From positions 423,252 through 475,510 of the forward strand of contig PJRA01000216.1 of assembly GCA_016987375.1 (NCBI GenBank): a stretch of DNA of 52,259 bases, read 5' to 3'. Shown piece after piece: positions 23,745-38,200 of the stretch. The stretch comes from Brachionus koreanus. Taxonomy: Eukaryota; Rotifera; Eurotatoria; Ploima; Brachionidae. How positions within the stretch are numbered: position 1 is the stretch's first letter; each line of letters opens with the position of its first letter. The notes under the pieces are model-generated. The model was not told the DNA's origin. It worked only from the letters and a program-made list of their open reading frames with translations, and did no database searches. A program made the position numbers and the translations under genes.

Positions 23745-24427
23745 TTTTCAACAAAATAAATTTTTAAGTGTGCATTAGCACTTATTTAAAAAGAAGTAAT
23801 TTGTTGCATGGTAATAATAGAATTGCATAGAGTATACACAATATTATATGAATTGTCTTATAACAAAAATAAAATTCAAAAAGGCTGGACTTTTTAAAAA
23901 TGATCCTCAAACGACAAGTCAATTCAATGCCGGAAACGGTATTTATTCTGTTTTTGTACTCTCTTTTAAATTTCATTAAATAAATAAATAAAAGGCTTAA
24001 ATTTTTGTCGGATGACAATTTTAGTCTTTATGTGAAAACAAAAATTACTAAAAGTGGTAACCAATTTACTATGTTTTATCTGCATATAAAAAACTAATTT
24101 TAAAATAACAAATACATTTGATGATGTGACTATTCAATAATTTTTTATTGACAAAATAAATTTATTGACTGAAAAAAAATTAGATTAGGAGCAAAATAGT
24201 TTTTTTTTGGTTTTTTCAGTTGAGTTGTTGATTTCTTTAGCCTTTCTTGTGACGGCATGTAAGATCAAGAACACAAATGCTAATTATCAGCAAATTCTTT
24301 CAAATTGCATTTAATTTTTTTTCTAAGAGCAAAGATTTGTCTCGTTAATCTGGCAAAATTGAGCACAGTTATTATCTTTTTTATTAGTTTTTCTGTATCT
24401 GTATTTGTTAAAAGTACCGTTATAACT

Positions 24428-24512
24428 TTTATCAGTAAAACTATTATTATTTATTTATTTTTATTTATTGCGAAGCTGATCGAGCTTAGATCCTTCAGCA
24501 ATACATACTGAC
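24428..24512 (-). mobile_element. LINE 3' tail, 5'-truncated
   Basis: On the minus strand: CTGAAGGATCTAAGCTCGATCAGCTTCGCAATAAATAAAAATAAATAAATAA. It shares the CTGAAGGA...AGCTCG core and the TAAA-unit tail with the LINE-A 3' ends at 36-40 and 49 kb. No coding part remains. Confidence 0.55.
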
Positions 24513-24519
24513 TTAATGT

Positions 24520-25381
24520 CATCATATATTTGGTTTATTTTTTCACATCTGATCCATTAAAAAATTTTTCAGTTTTACTTTATGTCACCTATACTAAATT
24601 AACTTGTCAACGTGTTGGTTTTATCTGTCATTACTAAAATATTTAATTTGTTATTAGATTAGATTATTTGTCAATTTAAAATTTTGTCTTTCAAATCATA
24701 TTTTTATCAGTCAATTAGTTTATTTGTCGTTTATTGTAGTTTTTTTGTTAGAATATTTTGTCTTAAATTAATTCGTTATGGTTTTCTTATCTTCTTCGAA
24801 AAAATCAAAAAATATTCGAGAGGAAAAAAATTAAAAGTTTAACTTGAGGAAAAAATCAAGTTTAAGAAACAACACAACGTTTGATGCCTTATAATTTTTA
24901 AAATAATAAAATTTTGCTAAAATTTCACTAAAATTTTTTTAAGACCGTTTAGAAAATAAACTTGAATCCAAATAAAAAAAAATCTAAAATTCAAATTTAA
25001 TAATTAAATCTTTAAGTGTTAATTTTGATAAAATAAATAAATAATTTTTTTTTTCAAATTTTTCAAAATTAATCTAATAAAAAAATAATTTCAGGAAATG
25101 ATCACTTAATTTTAAAAACATCCGAGCATTAATTAACTTTCTAGAATTACAGTAGTTGTTGAAGTGCAACAAAATTTTATATATTTTTAATTATATTCAT
25201 TTTAACAAATAAAGCGAAAGCTTAATTCCATAGCAACATGTGAATTTATAAATAAATTTAAATCTAGAATCAAAAAATCATAGTTACACATTGTAAACTT
25301 ATTTTTTTAAATAGAAAAAGAGTTGTATTTGAATTGAAGGTATTCGTATTGAATAAAACTAAACTAAATAGAATCCCAAAA
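24520..25381. other. Upstream region of the dynein gene
   Basis: AT-rich, no gene seen. It presumably contains the promoter and 5' UTR of the dynein gene, but no TATA or initiator can be singled out in DNA of this composition. An upstream non-coding exon cannot be excluded. Confidence 0.4.
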
Positions 25382-26271
25382 ATGGACGAGCGACACTGGT
25401 GGATCGCTCAGCGAGCCGCTCAGGCTTTTTCAATTGAAACTTCCAGTGGCTATCTTGAAAAATTTATTTGCGAACAGGCAAATTTTGAAAAAATTAGCAA
25501 TTTTCTGTGTATGAACGGAAATAACAAATTATTTTTTCTTAGTTCTAAATTTGAATCGGGAAATTTTGATGAGATTACAATTCACGAAAACTTGCTTCGA
25601 ATTCCTAAGCAATATCTGGAAAATTTAGAAAACACAGTTATTCTTTATTTCATAAGACATGATTCTATACAGGAAGTGAGTCCGACTCAGATTCACAAAG
25701 AGGTCTATTGCGGTGAAATAAAAAAAGTGTCCCAAATACTGCACAATGTCTATAATGATTTGCTCCTATCAATGGTCGAAACAAACAAAAATTGGGGAAA
25801 TTGTAATGAAACAAGTAAAGCTCAAATAATTCGTAACATGGAAAAATACATCAATTCAATTAATGAAGTGTCATTTGACAATCAGTCACAAAAAAATATG
25901 GTAATTAGAAAAAAAATTTTTAAATTAAATTAAATTTTTATTAATAAGATGTTAAAACGGGTCGATACAGAAGCTTTATTGGAGCTTAAGCAGCCAAGAT
26001 TGAATCCTGACTCGCCAGTTATAAAATACTGCGAAGATTTGGCTTTGGAATGGATGAGTACCATTGAAAATATTTTGTCAGACATTTGCGATGAGAGATT
26101 TATTCATCAATCAGTTGGACCAAATAGTGAACTAGAGAGATGGCAAAGAAAACAGCGATTGTTGAGTAATTTAACCGAGCAATTAAAAACAAAAGAATGC
26201 AAAAGTGTTATTAGTGCTTTGATAGCTGCTAAATCGAAAATACTTAAAAAATGGAAAATAATTGATGCTGG
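25382..26271 (+). CDS. DNAH8-like: Dynein gene exons 1-2: N-terminal tail
   Basis: Exon 1 is 25382-25900 (phase 0 end, donor GTAATT), intron 48 bp, exon 2 is 25949-26271 (donor GTAAGT). Together they encode residues 1-281. The start MDERHWWIAQRAAQAFSIET is shorter than the N-terminus of vertebrate DNAH5. An open TTG-started extension of 16 codons exists upstream, but ATG 25382 is the first ATG in frame. Tail blocks include VILYFIRHDSIQEVSPTQIH, close to the FFIRTD...IHQEV block of DNAH5/8, and ELERWQRKQRLLSNLTEQLK and SVISALIAAKSKILKKWK at the start of the DHC_N1 region. Confidence 0.85.
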
Positions 26272-29200
26272 GTAAGTAAAATTTATTTTAAAAATTTTAA
26301 ATTTCTTTTTTTTATTAATGATATATTTGATAAATTTTTTTTTATTTTCATTAATTCATTTTGAATAGTAAAAGACAGGAGAAAAAATTTAAATTTTTTT
26401 TTATTTTTTCAATGACTTAATTGAATTAATTCAGTCAGAATTAAGGAATTAAAAGAGTATGTGGTCTATCGTTCAAAAGATACTTAAGATTTTATCATTA
26501 GTTTATTGCTCAAAAATTTATTTCAAAGTAATAATATTTATTTATTTAAAGTTTAAGTCCCATGGACAAATTGAAGTATGATATTAAAAAAAAAGACAAA
26601 AAAAAAATTAAAATCAAATACTATTATAATTATTTAGTTTATTGTCTATCTTTTTATTTACTTGTTTATTTAATTTAGTCAATATTAACAGAAGATTACA
26701 AAATTAAAAAATATTTAACAAAATTACAAATTACTATTTATCATATTTCGTGTTATACACCATCAAAATTAAAGCAATAAAAAAATTTCAACAGCAAAAT
26801 AAATTTTTTGAATATTATAAAAAATTCTTAACATTAAACCAAGTTTTTGAAAAAAATAAAATAAATAAGCAATAAACAAATAAAATAAAAAAAATCATAT
26901 CATTTTCCTTTTTTAATTATGCAGTAGCTCGGTACAGAAAACAAATAAATAAATAAATAATAGGTTCTTAATAGGTTGTGTATTTGCAAACATACACAAT
27001 TGCATCAATTGCCAAAGTTCGGATGATATGCAAAAAGAGAGGTATAAAATAACATAAGTACATAAACTTTATTCAAATCCAAAAAAATGTGAAAAACACA
27101 TAAATTTTAAACCTATTCTTTTTTTTACCATTTTCCTACTTTCCTTTTCTTTTATTATCCCGGTTTCTTCGTAAATGTTTATTAAGTATCGAGTTGGACA
27201 TATTCCATTTGGTCCTTGACTATCGCATATAGGATATCTAACTTTCATTTTATTAGCTCAAAGTCTTTGCAAAATGCACTACAGGAAAATTTATCAAAAT
27301 GTTGAATTTGGAAAATTTGAAAAAAAAGTTAATAATTTTTAACATTTTGTTCTGTTCCATTTCATTATAAAAAATTATAGATTTCTGATATTTGTTTTGT
27401 ATATAACTTTAGCAATAGGGAAATTTTTCCTTCAACGTGAATTTCCACCATTTCATCTTGAATTACAGGGAAGTTGATTTCTTTGAAACTACATCTGTAT
27501 AGTTACAATTAACCATATCTTGACCTTCTCCACTCTACAATTTTTTAACCGCTTGTCTTTTAAATTTATCAAATTGATTTTTTTACTAATATTCTTAGAT
27601 TTTTACTAATTGAAGAGAAAATTCATAAATTTAGCTTTAATAAATTTAATCTAATTTATTTATTTATAAAATTATAATTCACTAATTTTAGATTTTTTAA
27701 TGTTGCATATATTTAAATAAAAAAAGATAATCGAATTATCTTAAATAAGAAAAAATAAAATAAAAAATGGTTAAATTAGTTAAACTGGAATAAAAGAAAA
27801 ATAAAAAATTTTCTTAAGTTAAAAGATAAGGTATTTTTTATGTTTTTGATAGTTTTTGGTTTTTGATAGTTAATTCAAAGCAGAAAAATTCAGCAAATTT
27901 AGATTTGGAAAAATTTGGGGTAGTGTATTATCCAAAGATTTGCAGATCAATAGCAGACTTTAACTTACTATGCTACTTTGAAAGCTCCATTTAAGTAGAT
28001 TTGAAGAATTAGTAAAAATCTTTAGAAAGCTAAAAAAAAGTGAAAAGATTTTTTAACATTTATTTCTGTTTTAATTTTTTATTTTGTAGCATATTACTTT
28101 GTTTTTGTGGATTTTATTAAAAAACATATATTTATTGCCAAAAATCATTTTATTATCTAATTTATTTAAATCAATATCAAAAAAATATATATTTAAAAAA
28201 ATTAGTTTGTAACTAATAAAATAATATTTGTATAAAATAAAAAATGAAATAAAAATGTGAGAAAAAATTAAACGGCTCTTATAAAAGGCTTATTTTATTT
28301 CATTTTTGAAATTTTTCTTCGTTTGCTTAGATTTTCATCGGTTTCCTTATTAACGTCATAGCAATTTTTAAATTTTATTAACTTATAACCTGAAGTTGAC
28401 TACCAAACATATTTGAATGATGATACATAGATGAATGTTAAGTCAGATGATGCAAAATTTTCGAAATAGATAGTAGAATTAGTAGAATAGAAGAGTTTTA
28501 TTGAAAATTAAATTTTACAGAAATATTCAATTTTGAAGATTATTTTATTTTAATAAAATTTTAATCTACAAGTTTTTGGAAAAGTTAATTCAAAATATAA
28601 TGTGAAAAAATACTTTGATTTCTTAAAAAATAAATTTCAAACTTTTCAACACATTTAAATGAAGAAATATTTGAATAGCAGATTAGATGCGGTCTAAAAC
28701 TTACATTTGAATAAAATTAATCAAAAAATTTTTTTGATCAAAAAGTTATTTTTTTAAATTTAAATGAATATATACTTGAATTAGATAAAAAATTTTTGAA
28801 ACTTGATTTTAAAAATAATTTTTCCTAGGATTACTGATGCTCAAAATGAATGCAGAGACAAAGTGAAATTTTTGGAATCCTTAAAAAGGCCAATTGATCA
28901 ATTTTATCATGAAGCAACACCAATTACTTGCGTCACAACCGCATTACCAGGTTTATGCACTGCCATGCGAACAATTGAATCAGTATCAAGGTACTACGCA
29001 AGACAAGGATATTTAGGTCTACTATTTACAAAAGTCACCAATCAATTGGTTAACATATGCAAAGAGTATTTACTCGAAGCCGCTCAAACCATAAACAACA
29101 ATCAGTACTTTTGGCCGACAATTTTTAAAGAAATTGAAGAGTATCATGATTTACAGAAAATTTTAGAATCTAATGATTTTAACACTGTAAAAAAAATTTT

Positions 29201-32200
29201 TAAATTGACACAAAAATTGAATTAATTTTTTTATCTCAAGATGAACAAATTAAAAAGCACTGACAGCTCTGACTTTAGTAAATTCGATAGTCTTTTTCAG
29301 CGATTAAAATCATGTCTAATTGCGCAAACTAAATACAAAGAAGCATTTAGAAATTTGAGAGATTCTCTAGGCGGAAATCAAGCTCTGTCTGGCTTTCCGT
29401 CAGTTTCTTCAGTGCAAACAGTCGAGCAGAATTCGGGAAGTTTGCGTGAACATTCTGTTATTAGCAAAAAAACATCTTCAAATCGCAAGATTGGCATTGA
29501 GAGTGGACGAGGAGCCGGAATTTTAATGTCTGAAGAAGATATCATTTTTGGTCATTTGGACATGTTTTGCCAAAGAATTCGCTATCTAATAGATCAAATG
29601 GTATCTTTGTCCCAATTTCAGCTTTTATACAAATCATCATCGAATTTATCAAGACCAAAAAGAGAGGATTTGAGACTTACGGATGAAAGAGGCGTGCAAT
29701 ACGACTCAGAAAGCGATGAAGATTTTGTTGAAGAATTGGAAGAAAAAAATAAGAGTGAAGTGGTCTTAAAAGATTTCGATTTGGCTGATTACTCTTCAAA
29801 GCCTTCACTAGCCGTTTTGTTAGAGGAAACTGAGGAGACCAAATTAAAGAGAGGTTCTTTGAAAAAAATGAATGAGAAAATTGAACTTAAATCGGAGGCC
29901 AATTTGAGCACGTCAGATTTAGGCTCTGATGAATATTTGCAGGACGATACGAAAGTAGAAAGCAGATCTGAGAGTCCAATAAAGAGCTTTCTAAACAGTG
30001 CTGAAAAGCTGTTCAATATGGAAAAAAATGTTGAGGCCGACTCTAAAAAAATTTTGAAAAAAGCTCAGACTTTGTCCAAAGAAGACATTAAGCTAATGAG
30101 TAAAAATTTTTTTGAAATTTTTCAAAAATTCACAATAATATGAGTTAAAAATTTATTTTAGAAAAATACTATAATAAAAAAAATGAGGGCCCCACAGTCA
30201 GCCACATTATTGAAGATCATATCAAATTGATGAAAAATTCGATGAAAGAAGTTAAATCTTCTCATATTTTGGATGTTGGCACTAAAGATTCTAATGTGTA
30301 AGCAAAAATTATTATCATTTTTAATTTAAAAATTTTTTTATAAAATAATATTTTAAGATTTCAAGAGTCATATCAGACATTTTTCAATGCGCAATCAAAT
30401 TTAGAAAAATTTCTTGCCGCCTATTTAAATGTAATATTTTGTAAAACAAAAAAAACCCACGATGGACTTAATGTTGTAACATCGTAAGAATAAAAAAATT
30501 AAAAATTCAAATTTATAGAAAAATATTTTTGTTATAGATTTTTACCTGTGAGTCAAAGAAATATACTTAGACCAATTATAAATGATAAATATGTGGAAAT
30601 ATTCTCAATTTATCAGACTGATTTGACCGACACGGAGGACAATTTTCACTACTACAAGGTAATTTAAACTAATAAGAAAGAAAATTTAAAAAAATTTTTT
30701 CTAAATATTAATGGCCTGAAATTTTATTTTAAATTTTTAATACCAGAGGGGACAAAAACAGGCAAAAAACGGGGGTAAAACAGTCTTAAAAAATAAAGAC
30801 AATAATTAAAGTAAATTAAGTAATAAAAAATTAAATTAAAATAAAATTTAACAGAAAATTCAACATATTTACTAATACATTTACTCTGACAAAAAATTCT
30901 TCCAATGCTAACTTTTTCTTTCAAATTGTAAAAATAGTTCTTTTAATTCAAATTTTTTTTTGTTTTAATCTTCTTATCAACACACAAATTTTCGTATTTT
31001 TAATAATGTTAAATATTAAAACAAATAATTTGATTATTTAAAATTTTAAAGAAATTCATTCTTGAAAAATAAACATGCTTAATTTGTTTTTGGGGCGTCA
31101 AAAACGGTTAAAAAACTCTCTAAATGAAATACTTTGTTTCATTAAGTTTATTGATTTGTTTATTTATTTTTACTAAGGTCTATTTAATTTATTTCATTTG
31201 GTGTAAAAAATAAACATATACCTATCCATGTTATTTTCATGCACAAATAAAACAAAAATATTGAAGTAAGGTACAATTTTATTTATTGATATTTAATATA
31301 ATACTTGATTTTATTATTTGAATGTAATTTAAACATAAAAATTGTGTAAATTGAAGCAAACATCGAAAAAAAACAAAATTTGTTTTTTCAAACAAAAATA
31401 ATCAAAACTTTTTTTTTTTAATTATTGATCCTGCATGTCAACCGCGTTCTCGGCTCACTTTTTACTTTTTCATTCACTCATGTATTTTTGAAACAGGTCC
31501 ATTAACTATTGAGTCAGGGTAAGCCTTTATAACACTATTAATACCGAATTTTATTAGGCTGTCGTCTTAAAGCGTTAAAGCTTTTGGTTGACCAGAATGA
31601 CGTTTCATCTCTAGTGGAATGTTCATCTCAATCTCTTTAAAACTACAATGTTCTCAAAAAAATTAAATTATTATATTTTTTCAAAAAATTATACAAAAAA
31701 TTAGCTAATTAGAATTTAATTCCTTAAACGGGAACTGACAGAAATAACGTCATTGCATTTGTAATTCTTTGGCCACTCGCTGCAATTACAAGTATTGAGC
31801 TCCCAAATGTCACGGTTTATTTCAAGAACATGAATTGAGTCAACATATACGATAAATTCATCAAAACATTCATAATTCAACAAATTCTCATTCGCGTAAT
31901 TTTCTACTTCATTATTTAGATTAAATGTTTCCAATTCTGCTAACTAGTTTATCAATTTTTTGTCAGTTGTTGGTATATTTAGGTTTATTTTTTTTTAACA
32001 ACTGGCTATGTCATTGAACGACATGCTTGGTAAGTGTTTTCTTGGCCATTTTTCGATCATTTCTGGATGATTTTAACTAAAACAAATACTTTTCTGTTTT
32101 AATTATTAAGTAAAATTGTTTCAATTTATTTAATTTGTTACTTTTGAATAAAAAAAAAATCTGTTTTATATTATATTTGACACTATTTATTAATTATGCT

Positions 32201-35200
32201 GTGGTTAATTAAAAATAACTCTATTTTCAGTATTTTTGTTTTTTAAAGTATATTATACGCGATAAAAAAAAAATTTAAAAAATAGAGTTGAATATCAAGT
32301 TATTTTGTTTTTAACAAAAGGAGATGTACTTTAATAATTAAATTTTTTGCATAAATATATTTTTATACTTAAAATGATTAAATTTTTAACTGTATCATTG
32401 GAACTATGAATTTTTGAAAAAAAAATTGAAAATTTTTTTCTTCTTTCAAATGTATTAGCCCATAAATTGCTTTTATTCTCCAAATTTTGTCTTATTTATA
32501 TAACATTTTGAAAGTTTTAAGCCAAAAGGAAAAAATATTCCAATTAAAAATTTCAAAATTTTTGTTTTTGTTTCATGTTCTAAAATTCTCGATAAATAAA
32601 CTAAAATTAATTGTTGAAAAAAATTCTTTCGAAAAACCTTGTCACAAATAATCAAAGTTGGCTTGACATGAAATATTCTGTTTCATTGAATTTTTTAATT
32701 AGAAGAAATTAAGCTTTTTTATCTTCTGTTTTTTTAAGTTTCCTATGAACTGAATATAAAAAAATCTACTTATAGAAAAAATGCTAAGATTACTAGTTTA
32801 TTTTTGCTACTTTTTAAAATAAAATTAGAAAAAAAAAAGCTACGTAAGTTGAAAATTTTCAATTGGTTTAACTGATGAAAACACATGTTAGTGAAGCAAA
32901 TCACAAGGATTATTCAAAGAGAACACTTTTAATCGAAAATAGTGGTAAAAATTGGAATCAATTGACGGCTTAAATAATTTCAGTTAAAACAAAAAAGGCT
33001 TAAAAAAAATTGATAAGTTTTAAAACAAGAAATAAATATTTTTAGTTACTTATACCCGTTTTAGAGCTACAGAAACTCTATTGTCAGTGCTGCATTAATT
33101 TAAAAAACTTTACTTTACGGTATTTTTACAATTGAGTTATTATTTTTTATTTTTTTTTCAATTCAAATTATAATGGAATTAAGATATAATTAAAAAGTTT
33201 TAAAAAATTATTTTTAAAAATTAAAGCTGAATTTTTTTTTAGAATAATCCACCAATTTTAAGAAACGCTCCTCCAATTGGTAAGTTAAGCTTCAAACATT
33301 TCAAATCAATCTCATTTAAATGGTTAAGGTGGTGCCATATCATGGGTTCGACAGATGCTAAAGAAAATTGATGAACCGATGAAAATTTTCAAAGAAAATA
33401 AATACATAAACAGTCTATCAGGTTATTATTAAATATTTGTTTTTTAATCATAAAAATTAAATTTTTCTCAAGATTTTTCACTTACTCTTAGACAATACAA
33501 TAATTTGTCTGCGGCGATGATTAACTTTGAAACTGTTTATTTGAATAATTGGAAAACAACGATTGATGAGGCTAAGAATGGTCTAAAAGAGTATTTGATG
33601 AAAAAGAATGATAACGACTACATTTTTGAAATAAATGCAGATGAAAAGTAGATTTTTTCAAAGTGAAAAAAATTTTTGTTTATCTTTCAATTTTAGATTA
33701 TTGATACTATTCCAAGAAAGCAAATGGTTGCTTAGACTAGGCATAGATATTCCCAATTCAGCTAGAGAACTTCTGGCTCAAGTAAAAATATTTTTTTCTA
33801 AATTTTTCAAATAGAGTAAAATTTTATTTAGGAAAAAAAATTCAAACAGTACAAATCAAATCTTGACATGCTATTAAGAAGCTATAGAGAAGTGCTGAAA
33901 AAAATTCCATATCATTTATTAGACTTATTTGAACCTCATATCACTCAAACATTGGATCTTTGTAATCCGGGTTGTTTTATTCTAACATGGAATAGTTTGA
34001 ACATTGATTCTTTTCTAAAAACAGTGGAAAATGGAATAAAAAAACTAGACAATTTGGTTTCTCTTGTATGCAATTCGAAAGAAGCCACTATTTTGAACAA
34101 TATTGAGAAAATAAGTCAAATGTATCTTTTTGATCATGAATTAGCTTTTAGTAAAACTTGGAATCCAGAAGAATTTCTAAATGAAATAGGCGCTACTATT
34201 GACAATAGTAGTCAACAAATAAACACTTATTTTACAATTATCGAAGAAAAAATTGAAGAAATTGGAAGTGTTCTTATCATATTTTTGAAAAATTCTGCCA
34301 CTATGAAAAAGAAATCTAAAATAACATTGAAAGATATGCTCAATTCTGAGCCTAGACTGGTTTCTTTGAAAAATTATTATTCAGAAAAATTGTATAAGGC
34401 TATAAGCAATTCAATTCTTAAATCTTTGCAGTTCCTGGCCCAAGCTTGTGGATATGAAATAAGCGAGAATTCAACAAATTTAAATCCGGATTGTCTCGAT
34501 GCTCTTTATTATATGCGACTCAAATCAGGTGACGATTTGACTCGCAACGGGTCTCAAAAAAGACCACTTTCTGTCAGTTCTGTACTTAGAAATACTGACT
34601 GGTCCGATAGTCATAAGCTAAAAAAAGCTTTTCTAAAGTAATATTTTTTATTTAATTATTCAAATAAATTTTAGTCTCAAAGCATATTATGAAAAAAAAT
34701 TTTAACTTTTTTTTGATTTTACTAAACATTTAAAAAAAATTTTTCTAGATTGGAATTTATTTTGAAATTTGCCATACCAGATGTTATTACGGATCCATCA
34801 CTTGATTTATTGCAAACAACAGTCAAACAGCTTGCTTCCAAAATAGTCGAAACATCTAAATCGATCTATTGGATTCATCCAAGACAAGATAAGCTCTTTT
34901 ATGATTGTCTTAACTCCGATATAATCATAAGAAATACTCTTGGCATATTCGATAGCTTATTATCAGGTAATCTTTTTGTGTTTGTATTGACTGACTTGAA
35001 TTTATTGACCAAGATAAATTAATTTTTTAAAATATAATTTGAGGGAAATTTCCTTTATGCAGCTCCGAAGGCCTTGTTGGGAATATTTTTGGATATAAAT
35101 TTTTTTTAATGCAGCTTATCAAAAACGGTTTTGAATTTTTGTTGTGTTGCATTAGGTTTTTTAAAAAAGTATTTGTTGATCTCGTTTACGATTGAGTTCA

Positions 35201-38200
35201 TGTTGAGCTCTTTTTTTCATAAATTTTATGAATAATTGGTTTGATCTGTCTTTTATTTCATCAAATTTAAGCGTTCTTTGGATCGTATCAATGCAAAATC
35301 TTGTTATGCATTTCTTTAGATTTAGCTTTATCTTTTCTGTTTCTGAATTTAAAATAATGAAACAATAGTCAAACAAAGAGCAGATCAGCGTTTTGTTAAA
35401 CTGATTCTCAGAGATTATTAGCCAAAATAGAAAAAAATAATTTTCTCTCAACTTTAAGTGTTTTAATTTCGTACTAAAACTAATTAAAATTTTTATTGTG
35501 CTAGGGATTGTGAATTTTGTAGACAAAAGAAACTATCATGCTCATTTCTTTTTATAAAAAAGTTCACTAATTATTTAGGGGTTGTTATTAAATGTGCTCT
35601 TAAAGAAATTATTATATGCGCCAAAAAAAAATAAAAGTGTGCTTTAAAACAACGAAAATGTGCTCTTAAAATACTAAATTAAGAAACAAAAGTTTTATTT
35701 TGTTTTGTTTAATTTTATATATTATTTATTATTTAATTTTTAATAGACATTACAATCACAATTTAATAAAAAAAATTTAAATAGATAAAATAAAGAAAAA
35801 TTCTATTGATTAGATTTTGGTCACTACTTCTTCTTCTTCTGATTCAGATGAACTTTCATCTGATCGAAAATCTTCTAGTTGAACTAACTCTCTATTATCT
35901 TCCATTTGATTTTTACAAAAAAATTCGGTAAGAAACCGTAAATAAATATTTATGATAAATTTTTTATTATAAAAAAAAAAATTTACTTAAGATACCATTT
36001 AATTTATTTTACTATTAATTAATTTTAGAACTCTTATTACACTTTTAAGTGTTTAAATAAGTATAATATGTGTTCAATTAATACTTTTTAGAGCACACGT
36101 TGAATAATATCTCAATAAATTATATTAAGAGTTAATTTAATAAATTTAAGAGCACAAATAAGAATCTTCAAATCAAACATTTAAAAAAAATGTATCTGTA
36201 ACTAAATTTTATCCGTAACTTTAATTTTAATTTTAATTTCCCTATATTTTAAACTATTTTATTTTATTTTAATTACACTTCTACTTATTTTTATTCATTT
36301 TTTTTCTTTTTTTTAATCTGAAGGAGCTGTAGCTCGGTACAGAAATTACAAATAAAAAAAAAAATCTTATAATAGAAAAAAAAAGGTTTGTTGTCTTTAT
36401 TTCGACATTTCTAAAGCTTTTGACAGAGTTTGGCATGATGGACTTATTTATTAATTAATTAAGATAAAACTGCCTCCCTATCTTATATTTTGGATCAAAT
36501 CATTTCTCCATTCCAGATATTTTATTGTAAATGTAAATGGTCACTTAAGTAATCAATATCCAATAAATGCAGGGGTCCCAAAAGGAGCTGTAAATAGCCC
36601 ACTACTTTTTAGCATTTTTATAAATGATATACCAAAATGAAATAAACCAAATTGCAAATACTCTCTTCTTTTTGCCGACGATTCGGCAACTTTTTTCATT
36701 TTTAATAAGGAAGGAAATCTCGAAAATACGATAAATAAATATCTTAATGAAGTTGAGAAATGGCTTTTCAAATGGAAAATGAAAGTTTCTGTTGAAAAGT
36801 GATGTTACATGATCTTTGAAAAAAGAACAAAATCCAAAATCAACTTAGACCTTAAAATTTACAATAACATCTAATTCGTGAGGAAAAAGTTAAGTTCTTA
36901 GGCATTACGCTTGACTCAAAACTTACATTTAGCTCAATGATAGATGATTTAAAAAAAACGGTGTTTTTGGTTTCAGACCGAATTTAAAATAATGAAACAA
37001 AATTCAAAATGCAGCAGTCCGATCTATTCTAAATCTAAAATATGATACTCCCTCCAACATAATTAATCACGAGGCCTTTAACAAACTTAAACTACTAACA
37101 GTCTCGAATCGACTTTTTGAGTTGAGTGAGAGACATGTTAGGGCAGGATTGAGTCATTCTATTCCATTGGTTGTCAGACTGGTGGAAGAATATAAGGAAG
37201 GTTTCGAATCTCGATTTATCGAATATCCTACTCCATTGTGTAATTGCTTCCTTACTATTTCTTCTTTTTTTCCTGAGCCATCAGAAATTTAAACATATGT
37301 ATCCTGTTACTCTCTATTAAATTTAACTATTTTTTTTCTTTTTAAATCATATTTACTATATTTTATTTTTATTATTTTAAATTTACTTTATTTTTTTTTT
37401 AATCTGAAGGAGCATTAGCTCGGTAGAGAAAACAAATAAATTAAAGAAATTTAAGGTAACACATTCAGTTTATTTTGGAGCACAAATAATAATACTCGAT
37501 TATTTAGAAATGTATTTAAAAAATGTTTCACAGCCTCTTTTTTTTGTTTTTTTTGTAACGTAGCGAGGATTTTCTAAATGGTGAAACGGGCATTCTATAC
37601 AAGTGCTTGAAATGGTTTGAGGGATAACAGAAGAGTTTTAATGGGTAAAAAATAGGTGAGATGATGACGCAGTCTAAATATCTGTTGAAAAGAAATGTTA
37701 CTTGACAAAATACTATAAAAAATCTTCCGATTTTGATATTGAGTTATTTGGAAATAAAATTGAAAGCCAAAAAGAAATAAAATTGAAAGTCAAAAAGAAA
37801 TAAAATTTCTAGATATTAAATTTGACTGTAAATTAAATTTCAGCTCAATGGTTGACAAAATTTAAAGAACGGTGGAACTAAAAGTTAAATTTTTAAAGAT
37901 TTTTTCTTAGAAAAAAAAGGGCCTAGTTAATTTTAGATCACTATATAATTCTCTAATTGGACCTATTATAGACTATTTCTCCCCTTGTTTAAACTCTTAA
38001 TCGGAAACTTATATTAAAAAAATACAGTTTATTCAAAATTCTGCAGTTAGGTATATTCTTAAACTAAAATTTGGTCCTTCCTCCTACATTTTACATCACC
38101 ACGCCTTAAATTAATTTCCGAATCGACTTTTTGAATTGAATGATAGATATGTTGTGGCAGGACTGAGTCGGTTTTTTGAAATTTAGTACAATAGAACATA

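Noticed and set aside
30144..30161. An 18-bp intron at the end of dynein exon 4
   Set aside because: Too short. The donor GTAAAA at 30100 gives a 62-bp intron in the right phase.
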